From an alpha proteobacterium 3107 (GTDB lineage: Bacteria; Pseudomonadota; Alphaproteobacteria; Rhodobacterales; Rhodobacteraceae), in assembly GCA_001483205.1 (NCBI GenBank), contig JPPB01000241.1:1-12743 (forward strand): a DNA stretch of 12,743 bases, in the 5' to 3' direction. Each line of letters opens with the position of its first letter. Position 1 is the stretch's first letter. Shown here in pieces: positions 1-7,066 of the stretch. The notes under the pieces were generated by a model. That model was not told where the DNA came from. It saw only the letters and a list, made by a program, of their open reading frames with translations, and searched no databases. Position numbers and translations under genes: made by a program.

Positions 1-23
1 CCCGGCAATAAGCGCCCCACACC

Positions 24-965
24 CTATCCCCCCCGCTTTCGGCACCCCGACGGCGACGCCCCGAACTCCCGCCGGAAACAGGCCGAGAAATGGGCCGAAC
101 TTGCAAACCCGGTGGCCAGCGCGATCTCGGTCAGCCGCATGGTCGATTTCAGCAGCAACTCCCGCGCCACCCCCAGACGCAACCGCCGGTCAAACTGCAT
201 CGGGCTGTCCCCCAGATGGGCCCGAAACAGGCGGCTGATCTGGCGCGGGCCGACCCCGCACACCGACGCAATCTGCCTCAGCGACATCGGATCGGACACA
301 TGGTTCTCCATCAGCTCAATCACTGTCAGGACCGTCGGATTGGTGGTGCCGTATCGCTCTGCCCGGCCTGCGCGCTGCGGCCCGCCCGAGGGCCGGATGT
401 CTGCCTGCAAGAACCAGTCGCTGACCCGGCGCGCAAGCCCCGCCCCCCAGTGCCGGGCGATCAGGCCGTGCATCATGTCCACCGGGGCCGTCCCGCCCGC
501 ACAGGTCATCCGGTCGCGATCCACCACATACAGCGCCCGTTCCAGCAGCAGGTCAGGGTCGCCCCGGCGCAGCTCTTCAAAATGGTCCCAATGCACGGTC
601 ATCCGCCGCCGCGCCATCAGCCCCGCCTGCGCCAGAATCACCGGTCCGCCCGAGACGCCGCCCAAAATCACCCCCCGCCGGTCCAGACGCCGCAAACAGG
701 CGGTGATTTCGGGGGCAACCCCCGCCGTCACATTCGACCCCGCCACCACAAACACAATGTCGAACCCAAGCGGCGCTTTGCTGACCGGAATACCGTTGAT
801 CCGCGCGCCGCCGGAGCTGACCGAACGCCCGTCGCCCGGCCCGATATGGGCAATCTCGAAACACACCCGGTCATGCAGCAGGTTCGCCGCCCGCATCGAT
901 TCTGTCAGCGCGGCATAGGACAACAGGGCAAACCCCGGATTGGCAATGATCCCGATTCTGAGCAT
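24..965 (-). CDS. GlxA-family AraC-type transcriptional regulator (DJ-1/PfpI-like sensor + HTH)
   Basis: A 313-residue regulator with two domains. Residues about 1-185 form a DJ-1/PfpI (class I amidotransferase-like) fold, as in GlxA, GbdR and SouR. Residues about 210-310 form an AraC DNA-binding domain with two helix-turn-helix units, around 228-249 (SLRQIASVCGVGPRQISRLF) and 278-299 (LTEIALATGFASSAHFSACF). At the nucleophile elbow, where active DJ-1 relatives carry Cys, this protein has GVSGG (103-107), so catalysis is unlikely and a ligand-sensing role fits. It is transcribed away from the sox operon across a 109-bp gap. Pseudomonas GbdR and SouR, which respond to glycine betaine/dimethylglycine and to sarcosine, share this architecture, so control of the adjacent operon by an N-methylated glycine compound is a reasonable inference. 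The start at 965 gives MLRIGIIANPGF, the expected first strand of the fold. The family call is firm; the ligand is inferred. Confidence 0.9.
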   Translation of the reverse strand: MLRIGIIANPGFALLSYAALTESMRAANLLHDRVCFEIAHIGPGDGRSVSSGGARINGIPVSKAPLGFDIVFVVAGSNVTAGVAPEITACLRRLDRRGVILGGVSGGPVILAQAGLMARRRMTVHWDHFEELRRGDPDLLLERALYVVDRDRMTCAGGTAPVDMMHGLIARHWGAGLARRVSDWFLQADIRPSGGPQRAGRAERYGTTNPTVLTVIELMENHVSDPMSLRQIASVCGVGPRQISRLFRAHLGDSPMQFDRRLRLGVARELLLKSTMRLTEIALATGFASSAHFSACFRREFGASPSGCRKRGG

Positions 966-1074
966 GGCGGTGAAAACCCCCTCGCCTGACCTGAACAGAC
1001 AATAACTGGTCCGTATCAGGAAAGTCTATTGCCGCCGATCCCCCTACCCTGCCGCAAAGGATGAGGTCAGGCAG
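966..1074. promoter_or_regulatory. Divergent promoter region between the AraC-type regulator and soxB
   Basis: These 109 bp separate two divergent genes, so promoters for both must lie here or just inside the genes. An imperfect dyad, CTGGT-CCGT-ATCAG, lies at 1006-1019 (four of five positions paired), and a CCTGA copy at 990-994 is inverted relative to TCAGG at 1016-1020. These are possible regulator contacts, but AraC-family sites are often direct repeats, so this is only a candidate. A weak -10-like TCTATT at 1025-1030 faces soxB with no convincing -35. The ribosome binding site for soxB is AAGGATGAGG at 1057-1066. Confidence 0.4.
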
Positions 1075-2325
1075 ATGCGCTATTCCGGTTTCAGGGTGAT
1101 CATGGAGGGCCTGCGGGGCAATACCGGCTGGCAACCGGTCTGGCGGGAACCGGACCCGAAACCGGAATACGACATTATCATCATCGGCGGCGGCGGGCAT
1201 GGTCTGGCCACCGCCCATTATCTGGCCGGCACCCACGGCATCACCAATGTGGCGGTGCTTGAAAAGGGCTGGCTCGGCTCCGGCAATGCCGGGCGCAACA
1301 CCACCATCGTGCGCTCTAACTATCTGTTGCCGGACAACCAGCCCTTTTACGAGCTTTCGATGAAACTGTGGGAAGGGCTGGAACAGGATCTGAATTATAA
1401 CGCGATGATGTCGCAGCGCGGCATTGTCAATCTGTTCCACTCGGACGCTCAGCGGGATGCCGCCGTGCGGCGCGGCAATGCGATGCTGATGGCCGGGGCG
1501 GACGCGGTGCTGCTGGATCAGGACGGCATTCGCAGGATGTGCCCGTGGCTCGATTACGACAATGCGCGCTTTCCCATCCACGGGGGGCTGTTGCAGCCAC
1601 GGGCGGGCACGGCGCGCCATGACGCGGTGGTCTGGGGCTATGCGCGTGCGGCGGATGCGCGCGGCGTGGACCTGATCCAGAACTGCGAGGTCACCGGCTT
1701 TCATATCGAGGGCGGCACCTGCCGGGGCGTCGAGACCACACGCGGGCCGATCCGCGCACAAAAAGTCGCCGCCTGTGTCGCCGGGTCATCAAGCCGCCTG
1801 ATGTCGCAGGCCGGAATGCGCCTGCCGATCGAGAGCCATGTGCTTCAGGCGTTCGTCTCTGAGGGGCTGAAGCCGGTGCTGCCCGGTGTGGTCACCTTCG
1901 GGGCCGGGCATCTCTATATCAGCCAGTCCGACAAGGGCGGGCTGGTCTTTGGCGGCAATCTTGACGGCTACAACAGCTATGCGCAGCGCGGCAATCTGCC
2001 GGTTGTCGAGGATGTTTGCGAAGGCGCAATGGCGCTGATGCCGATGATCGGGCGCGCCAGGCTGCTGAGGATGTGGGGCGGCGTCATGGACATGTCGATG
2101 GACGGTTCCCCGTTCATCTGCAAGACCCATATCGACGGCCTCTATTTCAACGGCGGCTGGTGCTATGGCGGGTTCAAGGCCACGCCCGGCTCCGGCTATT
2201 GCTATGCGCATCTGCTGGCCACGGATCAGCCGCACCCGGTGGCGGGCGCGTTCCGGCTCGACCGCTTCACCCGTGGCGCGCCGATTGACGAAAAGGGCGA
2301 GGGTGCCCAACCGAACCTGCACTAA
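1075..2325 (+). CDS. soxB: Sarcosine oxidase, beta subunit
   Basis: The flavin-carrying catalytic subunit of heterotetrameric sarcosine oxidase, 416 residues, the usual family length. It belongs to the DAO/MSOX family. A dinucleotide-binding FAD motif, GGGGHG, sits at 38-43 after the strand DIIII, and the conserved GWLGSGNAGRNTTIVRSNYL block follows at 65-84. In characterised enzymes a histidine of this subunit carries covalent FMN; His182 in ARHDAV (180-185) is the likely equivalent, which I infer from memory of the family rather than an alignment. The enzyme oxidatively demethylates sarcosine to glycine in the cytoplasm. The start at 1075 is supported by AAGGATGAGG at 1057-1066 and by the family-typical N-terminus MRYSGF. 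soxD starts 12 bp downstream. A related substrate such as dimethylglycine or another secondary amine cannot be excluded. Confidence 0.95.
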   Translation: MRYSGFRVIMEGLRGNTGWQPVWREPDPKPEYDIIIIGGGGHGLATAHYLAGTHGITNVAVLEKGWLGSGNAGRNTTIVRSNYLLPDNQPFYELSMKLWEGLEQDLNYNAMMSQRGIVNLFHSDAQRDAAVRRGNAMLMAGADAVLLDQDGIRRMCPWLDYDNARFPIHGGLLQPRAGTARHDAVVWGYARAADARGVDLIQNCEVTGFHIEGGTCRGVETTRGPIRAQKVAACVAGSSSRLMSQAGMRLPIESHVLQAFVSEGLKPVLPGVVTFGAGHLYISQSDKGGLVFGGNLDGYNSYAQRGNLPVVEDVCEGAMALMPMIGRARLLRMWGGVMDMSMDGSPFICKTHIDGLYFNGGWCYGGFKATPGSGYCYAHLLATDQPHPVAGAFRLDRFTRGAPIDEKGEGAQPNLH

Positions 2326-2337
2326 GGGGGCGACGGC

Positions 2338-2625
2338 ATGATCATCAATCACCCGCTGCTGGGGCCAAGGGACGCCGCCGAGTTCACCTATCTGGGCGAT
2401 GCAAGCCTGCTGGCGCGACCCGACTGGCAGTCAGAAACCGCCGCCGGGGATTTCGACGCCTGGCTGCACCTGCGCGACAACCCGGCGGGCGAGCACCGCG
2501 AATTGTGGTTCCATGAGCAGGGGGACCGGTCATGGCTGATCGTCACCCGCAACACCCTGACCCATGAGATCACCGGGGTGGAGATGGCGCGGGACGGGGC
2601 ACCGGCACGGGGGACAGACACATGA
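2338..2625 (+). CDS. soxD: Sarcosine oxidase, delta subunit (variant without zinc-ligand cysteines)
   Basis: A 95-residue small subunit, recognised by position between soxB and soxA, by size, and by family features such as DAWLHLRDNPAGEHRELWFHE (40-60, read in parts) and the following RNTLTHEITG (71-80). Canonical SoxD proteins bind zinc through an N-terminal CxxC pair plus a His and a Cys near residues 59-63. Here the N-terminus reads MIINHPLLGPRD with no cysteine, and the second half-site keeps His59 but has Asp63; the whole protein contains no cysteine. The subunit is therefore probably metal-free. It is preceded by a GGGGG-type ribosome site in the 12-bp gap after soxB, and its stop overlaps the soxA start (ATGA, 2622-2625). 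Similar cysteine-less delta subunits exist, as far as I recall, in roseobacter sox-like operons. Confidence 0.9.
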   Translation: MIINHPLLGPRDAAEFTYLGDASLLARPDWQSETAAGDFDAWLHLRDNPAGEHRELWFHEQGDRSWLIVTRNTLTHEITGVEMARDGAPARGTDT

Positions 2626-5570
2626 CCGGCACAAACCGCATTCCCGGCGGGCTGATTGACCGCGACAAGCCGCTCGGTTTCACCTTCAATGGCCGCGCGT
2701 TTCAGGGCTTTGCCGGGGACACCCTTGCCTCTGCGCTCATCGCCAACGGGCAGCGGCTGATCGGGCGGTCGTTCAAATATCACCGCCCCCGGGGGATTTT
2801 CACCGCCGGGCCGGAAGAGCCGAACGCGCTGGTTGAATTGCGCACCGGCGCGTCTCAGGAGCCGAACACACGGGCCACCACGACAGAGCTGTTCGAGGGG
2901 CTGAACGCCCGCAGCCAGAACCACCGCGGATCGCTGAAATACGATATAATGGCCGTCAATGACCTGTTCGCGCGGTTCCTGTCGGCGGGGTTCTATTACA
3001 AGACCTTCATGTGGCCGAAATCTTTCTGGGAGCGGGTATATGAGCCGATTATCCGTGCCTCTGCCGGGTTGGGGCGGCTGTCGATGCAGGCCGATCCCGA
3101 TCACTATGACAAGGGCTTTCTGCATTGCGATGTGCTGATTATCGGCGCGGGTCCGGCGGGGCTTCAGGCGGCGCTGTCTGCCGGGCGTGCGGGGGTGCGG
3201 GTGATCCTGGCTGATGAGGATTTTCGCATGGGCGGTCGCCTGAACGCCGAGCGGTGCGAGGTGGCCGGGACCGGCGGGGCGACCTGGGCAGCGGCGGCAG
3301 TGGCCGAGCTTGAAAGCATGGGCAATGTCCGGCTGATGACCCGCACCACCGTCTATGGGGTGTTTGATCACGGCATCTACGGGGCGCTGGAGCGCAACAC
3401 CGACCACCTGCCCGATGCCGCCGGTGCGCCGCGCCAAACCCTTTGGCGCATCTATGCCGGGCGGTCGGTTCTGGCGACGGGCGCGACCGAACGTTCCGTT
3501 GCATTCGGCAACAATGACCGGCCGGGGGTGATGCTGGCCGGGGCGGTGCGGGCCTATGTCAACCGCTATGGCGCGACCCCCGGCAGGCGCGTCGCCGTCT
3601 TCACCAATAATGACGACGGGTGGCGCACCGCCCGCGACCTGCGCGCGCACGGTATCGAGATCGCGGCGGTGATCGACAGCCGGACCGACACCGCCCCCAA
3701 CCCGTTCCCCGAGGTGAAGACTCTGTTCGGCGAGGCCGTGGCAGAGACATGCGGGCGCGGGGGCCTGCGGGAAATCATCACCACCGGCGGGAAACGGATC
3801 AGCGCCGATTGCCTTGCGGTTTCAGGCGGTTGGACCCCGAACCTGCATCTGACCTGTCATCTGGGGGGCAAACCGGTCTGGCGGGATGATCTGGCCGCCT
3901 TTGTCCCCGGCAATGCCCTGCCCCCCGGCATGAGGGTTGCAGGGGCCGCCGCCGGGCAGATGACACTGGCCCGCTGCCTGCAAGAGGGCGATGCCGCCGG
4001 GCGCGCCGTGGCCGAAGATTTGGGCCGGGCCGCCCCCGCCGCCAATGTGCCAAAGGCAACGGACGAACCTGCGGGCATCACCGCGCTGTGGCAGGTGAAG
4101 GGCGCGCGCGGGCGCTGCTGGGTTGACCTTCAGAACGACGTGACCACCAAGGACATCACGCTGTCCCACCGCGAGGGCTTTCGTTCTGTCGAGCATCTCA
4201 AACGCTATACAACCCTTGGCATGGCGACGGATCAGGGCAAGACCTCGAACCTTCCCGGCCTTGCGCTGATGGCCGAGGCGTCGGGCAAGACCATCCCCGA
4301 AACCGGCACCACGACATTTCGCCCGCCTTATGTGCCGGTTGCGATCGGCGCGTTCGGGGCAGGCGCGAAAGGCGCGGGGTTCAAGCCCGTCCGCCTGACG
4401 CCTTCCCATGAATGGGCGCGGGACCGGGGCGCGGTGTTTACCGAGGCCGGGCAGTGGCTGCGCGCGCAGTGGTATCCGCAGCCCGGCGAAACCGACTGGC
4501 GCACCTCTGCAAACCGGGAGGCACAGACAACCCGCAACGCGGTCGGCATCTGCGATGTCACCACCCTTGGTAAGATCGACATCAAGGGCCGGGACGCCGC
4601 CGCATTCCTGAACCTTGTCTATACAAACGGGTTCGCCAAATTGCCGGTCGGTAAGGTGCGCTACGGGCTGATGCTGCGCGAGGACGGGATTGTCTATGAT
4701 GACGGCACCACGTCAAGACTGGGCGAAAACCATTTCGTGATGACCACCACCACCGCCAATGCGGGGCTTGTCTATCAGCGGCTGGAATTTGCGCGGCAAT
4801 GTCTGGCGGCGCATCTGGACGTGCATCTGATCTCTGTCACCGATGGCTGGGCGCAATTCGCCGTGGCCGGGCCGGAATCCCGCGCCCTGCTGCAAAAGAT
4901 CGTCGATGCCGGGCATGACATTTCAAACGCGGCCTTCCCGTATATGGCCTGCGGCGAAATGACCGTTTGCGGCGGCATTCGCGCCCGTCTGTTCAGGATT
5001 TCCTTCTCGGGAGAGCTGGCCTATGAGATCGCGGTGCCCGCGCGCTATGGCGACAGCATGATCCGCGCCCTGATCGCGGCGGGTGAGCCGTTCGGCGTTG
5101 CCCCCTACGGCACCGAGGCACTGGGGATCATGCGGATCGAAAAGGGCCATCCGGTGGCGGCGGAACTGACCGGGCAGACCACCGCGCGGATGCTGGGCAT
5201 GGCGCGAATGGTGTCGGACAAGAAGGACTGCATCGGCAATGTCCTGTCCCGCAGGCCGGAAATGACCGCGCCGGGGCAGCCCCGCCTGATGGGGTTTCGC
5301 CCCGTGGACAGGGCGCAGATGCTGACTGCGGGCGCGCATTTCATCGCCAGGGGCGCAGAGGCGGTTACCGAAAATGATCAGGGCTGGATGACATCGGTTG
5401 CCTGGTCGCCCGCGCTTGGCCATTCCGTCGGACTGGGGTTTATCGCGCGCGGAGAGGACCGCATCGGCGAGGTGGTGCGCGCCTGGGACGGTTTGCGCAA
5501 GACCGACATCGAGGTGGAAATCGTGTCGGCCCATTTTGTTGATCCGGAAGGGGAGCGTCTTCGTGCCTGA
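2622..5570 (+). CDS. soxA: Sarcosine oxidase, alpha subunit
   Basis: The 982-residue large subunit, close to the usual roughly 1000 residues. Domains in order: an N-terminal ferredoxin-like fold (about 10-75, with KPLGFTFNGR and SFKYHRPRGI, and without Fe-S cysteines, as usual for this subunit); an NAD-binding Rossmann domain (DVLIIGAGPAGLQAALSAGRAG begins at 170, with GAGPAG at 175-180); a second dinucleotide-binding region with RSVLATGATERSVAF around 280-295; then, from about residue 600 to the end, a glycine-cleavage T-protein-like aminomethyltransferase domain and its C-terminal barrel (about 885-980). The T-protein part binds tetrahydrofolate and receives the one-carbon unit tunnelled from the beta-subunit flavin, giving 5,10-methylene-THF. 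The start overlaps the soxD stop by 4 bp and the end overlaps soxG by 8 bp, indicating translational coupling. No frameshift or truncation is visible. Confidence 0.96.
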   Translation: MTGTNRIPGGLIDRDKPLGFTFNGRAFQGFAGDTLASALIANGQRLIGRSFKYHRPRGIFTAGPEEPNALVELRTGASQEPNTRATTTELFEGLNARSQNHRGSLKYDIMAVNDLFARFLSAGFYYKTFMWPKSFWERVYEPIIRASAGLGRLSMQADPDHYDKGFLHCDVLIIGAGPAGLQAALSAGRAGVRVILADEDFRMGGRLNAERCEVAGTGGATWAAAAVAELESMGNVRLMTRTTVYGVFDHGIYGALERNTDHLPDAAGAPRQTLWRIYAGRSVLATGATERSVAFGNNDRPGVMLAGAVRAYVNRYGATPGRRVAVFTNNDDGWRTARDLRAHGIEIAAVIDSRTDTAPNPFPEVKTLFGEAVAETCGRGGLREIITTGGKRISADCLAVSGGWTPNLHLTCHLGGKPVWRDDLAAFVPGNALPPGMRVAGAAAGQMTLARCLQEGDAAGRAVAEDLGRAAPAANVPKATDEPAGITALWQVKGARGRCWVDLQNDVTTKDITLSHREGFRSVEHLKRYTTLGMATDQGKTSNLPGLALMAEASGKTIPETGTTTFRPPYVPVAIGAFGAGAKGAGFKPVRLTPSHEWARDRGAVFTEAGQWLRAQWYPQPGETDWRTSANREAQTTRNAVGICDVTTLGKIDIKGRDAAAFLNLVYTNGFAKLPVGKVRYGLMLREDGIVYDDGTTSRLGENHFVMTTTTANAGLVYQRLEFARQCLAAHLDVHLISVTDGWAQFAVAGPESRALLQKIVDAGHDISNAAFPYMACGEMTVCGGIRARLFRISFSGELAYEIAVPARYGDSMIRALIAAGEPFGVAPYGTEALGIMRIEKGHPVAAELTGQTTARMLGMARMVSDKKDCIGNVLSRRPEMTAPGQPRLMGFRPVDRAQMLTAGAHFIARGAEAVTENDQGWMTSVAWSPALGHSVGLGFIARGEDRIGEVVRAWDGLRKTDIEVEIVSAHFVDPEGERLRA

Positions 5571-6153
5571 ATACACCCTGACAGCCCAAAGCCCGCTGAA
5601 CGGCGCGGAAGAAACCATCGGTGACGTGAAGATCGCCGAACAACGCTTTGAAATTGTTTCGATTGCCGTGCCGCAGGGGGGTGGGGACCGGCTGTCGGCG
5701 GCATTGGACAGGGCGTTCGGCCTGCGCCTGCCGGTCGCTGGCGGGTCCGTGCGTTCGGCGGACGGGTCGCTGAACCTGCTGTGGACCGCGCCCGACCAGT
5801 GCCTGTTGCTGGCCGGGGACAGGAGCATCGACTTTGACCGCGAGGCAGAAGCGGCCCTGGACGGGGCCGGATATGTCACCCTGCAATCGGACAACTGGGC
5901 GGTGATCGCGCTGTCGGGGGGGGATTGCCGCCGGGTGCTTGAACGGCTGACGATGATCGACACCGGGGCAGAGCAGTTTCCCGTCGGCAGTGTGGCCCGC
6001 AGCCTGATGCGGCATCTGGGGGTGATCCTGACCAGAACCGGCGATGACAGCTATCTGTTGCTGTCGGCTGCGTCGTCGGCGCTGAGCTTTTGGGAAGATG
6101 TGCGTCATGCGGCGCAGGCTGTTGCGGCTCTGAAAGCGCTTACATCCGGGTGA
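5563..6153 (+). CDS. soxG: Sarcosine oxidase, gamma subunit
   Basis: The fourth subunit of the heterotetramer, 196 residues with a GTG start at 5563. That start is chosen because it follows the strong ribosome site GGAAGGGGAG (5546-5555) by 7 bases and gives VPEYTLTAQSPL, a typical SoxG N-terminus. The open frame extends upstream into soxA, but that part is a shadow. Family features are the segments GSLNLLWTAPDQCLLL and SDNWAVIALSGGDCRRVLERL, and the C-terminal FPVGSVARSLMRHLGVILTR block. The gamma subunit has a T-protein/YgfZ-like fold and sits on the alpha subunit without a cofactor of its own. The last codons (6128-6144) contain one copy of a 17-bp repeat found again at 6267-6283. Confidence 0.93.
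   Translation: MPEYTLTAQSPLNGAEETIGDVKIAEQRFEIVSIAVPQGGGDRLSAALDRAFGLRLPVAGGSVRSADGSLNLLWTAPDQCLLLAGDRSIDFDREAEAALDGAGYVTLQSDNWAVIALSGGDCRRVLERLTMIDTGAEQFPVGSVARSLMRHLGVILTRTGDDSYLLLSAASSALSFWEDVRHAAQAVAALKALTSG
6128..6144. repeat. 17-bp direct repeat, copy 1, containing a LacI-family-like operator
   Basis: The 17 bases at 6128-6144 recur exactly at 6267-6283. The core TGAAAGCGCTTACA (6131-6144) is a near-perfect dyad (six of seven pairs) centred on CG and matches the general LacI/CcpA operator pattern TGWNANCGNTNWCA. This copy lies in the last codons of soxG. The repetition is seen directly; the operator role is inferred, and no LacI-family regulator is encoded in the window. Confidence 0.6.
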
Positions 6154-6223
6154 AGCCCCCGCCATGGGACCATGACATTGCCCATATCCCGCTCTGTATG
6201 AGGCCCCTGCATATTGGTGCATC

Positions 6224-6253
6224 AGCGGCCAACCTGTCCCGCCCGGCTTGGCC
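6224..6253 (+). repeat. Dispersed intergenic repeat, copy A, forming a hairpin
   Basis: The 24 bases 6224-6247 are identical to 11376-11399 in the tkt-gap gap. Here they end in an inverted repeat, GGCCAA (6227-6232) and TTGGCC (6248-6253), around a 15-base loop. The right-hand part, GCCCGGCTTGGCCAT (6241-6255), recurs at 11538-11552. The surroundings are non-coding. This looks like a member of a short genome-dispersed palindromic family, but two and a half copies in one window cannot prove that. Confidence 0.6.
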
Positions 6254-6266
6254 ATTATCCAGAGGT

Positions 6267-6283
6267 CTCTGAAAGCGCTTACA
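6267..6283. repeat. 17-bp direct repeat, copy 2, containing a LacI-family-like operator
   Basis: Identical to 6128-6144, starting 139 bp downstream of it, in the non-coding gap before bolA. The 14-bp core is at 6270-6283. It lies 33 bp upstream of the candidate bolA -35 hexamer, so a bound protein here, alone or looped to the first copy, could influence the bolA-grxD promoter. This is an inference. Confidence 0.6.
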
Positions 6284-6316
6284 AGGGGAAATTCCGGGCA
6301 CCCCCCGTCTCTGCCC

Positions 6317-6345
6317 TTGCGCACCCGCACCCCTGCGCATAGATT
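6317..6345 (+). promoter_or_regulatory. Candidate sigma-70 promoter for bolA-grxD
   Basis: TTGCGC at 6317-6322 and TAGATT at 6340-6345 are separated by exactly 17 bases. The -10 matches four of six consensus positions and the -35 keeps the important TTG. Transcription would start near 6352, giving a leader of about 20 bases before the ATG at 6375. It is a pattern match only. Confidence 0.4.
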
Positions 6346-6374
6346 CTCTGACCAGACCGGCAAGGACACCGCCC

Positions 6375-6617
6375 ATGGCCATGCACGCCCGCGAAATCGA
6401 AGAACTCATCCGCGCGGCCTTCCCCGACGCCCGGATCACCATCACCGATCTGGCGGGGGACGGCAACCACTACGCCGCCGAGGTGATCGACGCCTCTTTC
6501 CGTGGCCTGAACCGGGTTCAGCAACAGCGCGCCGTTTATGCGGCGCTGAAGGGCAAAATGGACGGCCCCGAGGGTGAACTGCACGCCCTGGCCCTGACGA
6601 CAAAAGCGCCGCAATGA
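6375..6617 (+). CDS. BolA family Fe-S cluster regulatory/assembly protein
   Basis: An 80-residue BolA-fold protein. The family pattern is clear: an N-terminal helix (IEELIRAAFPDARI), the GDGNHYAAEVIDASFRGLNRVQQQRAVY block (28-55), and the C-terminal ELHALALTT with the near-invariant His70. His32 lies in the variable loop that supplies another metal ligand in BolA-glutaredoxin complexes. BolA proteins form [2Fe-2S]-bridged heterodimers with CGFS glutaredoxins, and the next gene is exactly such a glutaredoxin, 38 bp away, so the two probably act as a pair. The start at 6375 follows AAGGA (6362-6366) by 8 bases; a second in-frame ATG at 6381 is less well placed. The sequence resembles the BolA2/IbaG-like short forms more than long E. 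coli BolA. Confidence 0.92.
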   Translation: MAMHAREIEELIRAAFPDARITITDLAGDGNHYAAEVIDASFRGLNRVQQQRAVYAALKGKMDGPEGELHALALTTKAPQ

Positions 6618-6655
6618 GCGGCACCCCGCCCCGGCACATTGAAAGGAACCGCAAG

Positions 6656-7021
6656 ATGACCGACGACGCACACACCCGGATCAGCGACACCATCCGCGCC
6701 AATGACGTGGTGCTCTATATGAAAGGCACCCGTGATATGCCGCGCTGCGGGTTTTCTTCGCGCGTGGCCGGGGTGCTGAACTTCATGGGCGTGGACTATA
6801 AGGACATCGACGTTCTGACTGACGACGCCATCCGTCAGGGAATAAAGGATTATTCCGACTGGCCAACCATCCCGCAGCTCTATGTCAAGGGCGAGTTTGT
6901 CGGCGGCTGTGACATCATAACCGAGATGACGCTTTCCGGCGAGCTGGACACGCTGCTGGAGCAGAACGGCGTCGCCTATGACCGGGACGCGGCGGATAAG
7001 ATACGTGAGGCAAATGCCTGA
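6656..7021 (+). CDS. grxD: Monothiol glutaredoxin, CGFS type (Grx4/GrxD)
   Basis: 121 residues, a single glutaredoxin domain. The active-site motif CGFS is at 31-34 after KGTRDMPR; the cis-proline segment WPTIPQLYVKGEFVGGCDI spans 69-87 and provides the glutathione site (TIP 71-73, GGCD 83-86). CGFS glutaredoxins bind a glutathione-ligated [2Fe-2S] cluster as homodimers or with BolA, and deliver or store clusters; they have little disulfide reductase activity. The start at 6656 is chosen because AAAGGAA (6642-6648) is 7 bases upstream and the protein then begins at the family-typical position; an upstream in-frame ATG at 6614 overlaps the bolA stop and has no good ribosome site. It is probably co-transcribed with the preceding bolA gene, and converges on the methyltransferase gene with a 45-bp gap. 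Confidence 0.94.
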   Translation: MTDDAHTRISDTIRANDVVLYMKGTRDMPRCGFSSRVAGVLNFMGVDYKDIDVLTDDAIRQGIKDYSDWPTIPQLYVKGEFVGGCDIITEMTLSGELDTLLEQNGVAYDRDAADKIREANA

Positions 7022-7066
7022 TCAGGTTGAGAAAACCTCTGCATATCAGCCGCGCCCGGCACCCCC
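7022..7066. terminator. Short gap between convergent genes with a weak hairpin
   Basis: The gap between grxD and the convergent methyltransferase gene holds a dyad AGGTT (7024-7028)-GAGAA-AACCT (7034-7038). There is no T-tract on either strand, so if it terminates transcription it would be as a weak or factor-assisted site. Low confidence. Confidence 0.2.

Larger units (their letters stand above)
6154..6374. other. Non-coding gap between soxG and bolA
   Basis: 221 bp without a supportable gene. Besides one repeat copy of each kind (operator-like at 6267-6283, dispersed hairpin at 6224-6253), it holds a two-base-loop dyad CATGG-GA-CCATG near 6163-6174 that is too short and lacks a T-tract to be called a terminator, and the probable bolA promoter. 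I see no RNA gene. Confidence 0.5.

Noticed and set aside
90..989. Long plus-strand open frames opposite the AraC-type regulator
   Set aside because: They read as arginine/proline/histidine-rich shadow translations with no family resemblance, while the minus-strand frame is a clear two-domain regulator. The same applies to other long antisense frames over soxB, soxA, tkt and gap.
6154..6374. Small protein genes in the soxG-bolA gap
   Set aside because: The open frames here run into bolA out of frame, have no ribosome sites and look like translated repeats.
6614..6655. Longer start for the glutaredoxin at 6614
   Set aside because: It overlaps the bolA stop, lacks a ribosome site and adds a 14-residue segment not seen in the family; the ATG at 6656 has AAAGGAA in front.
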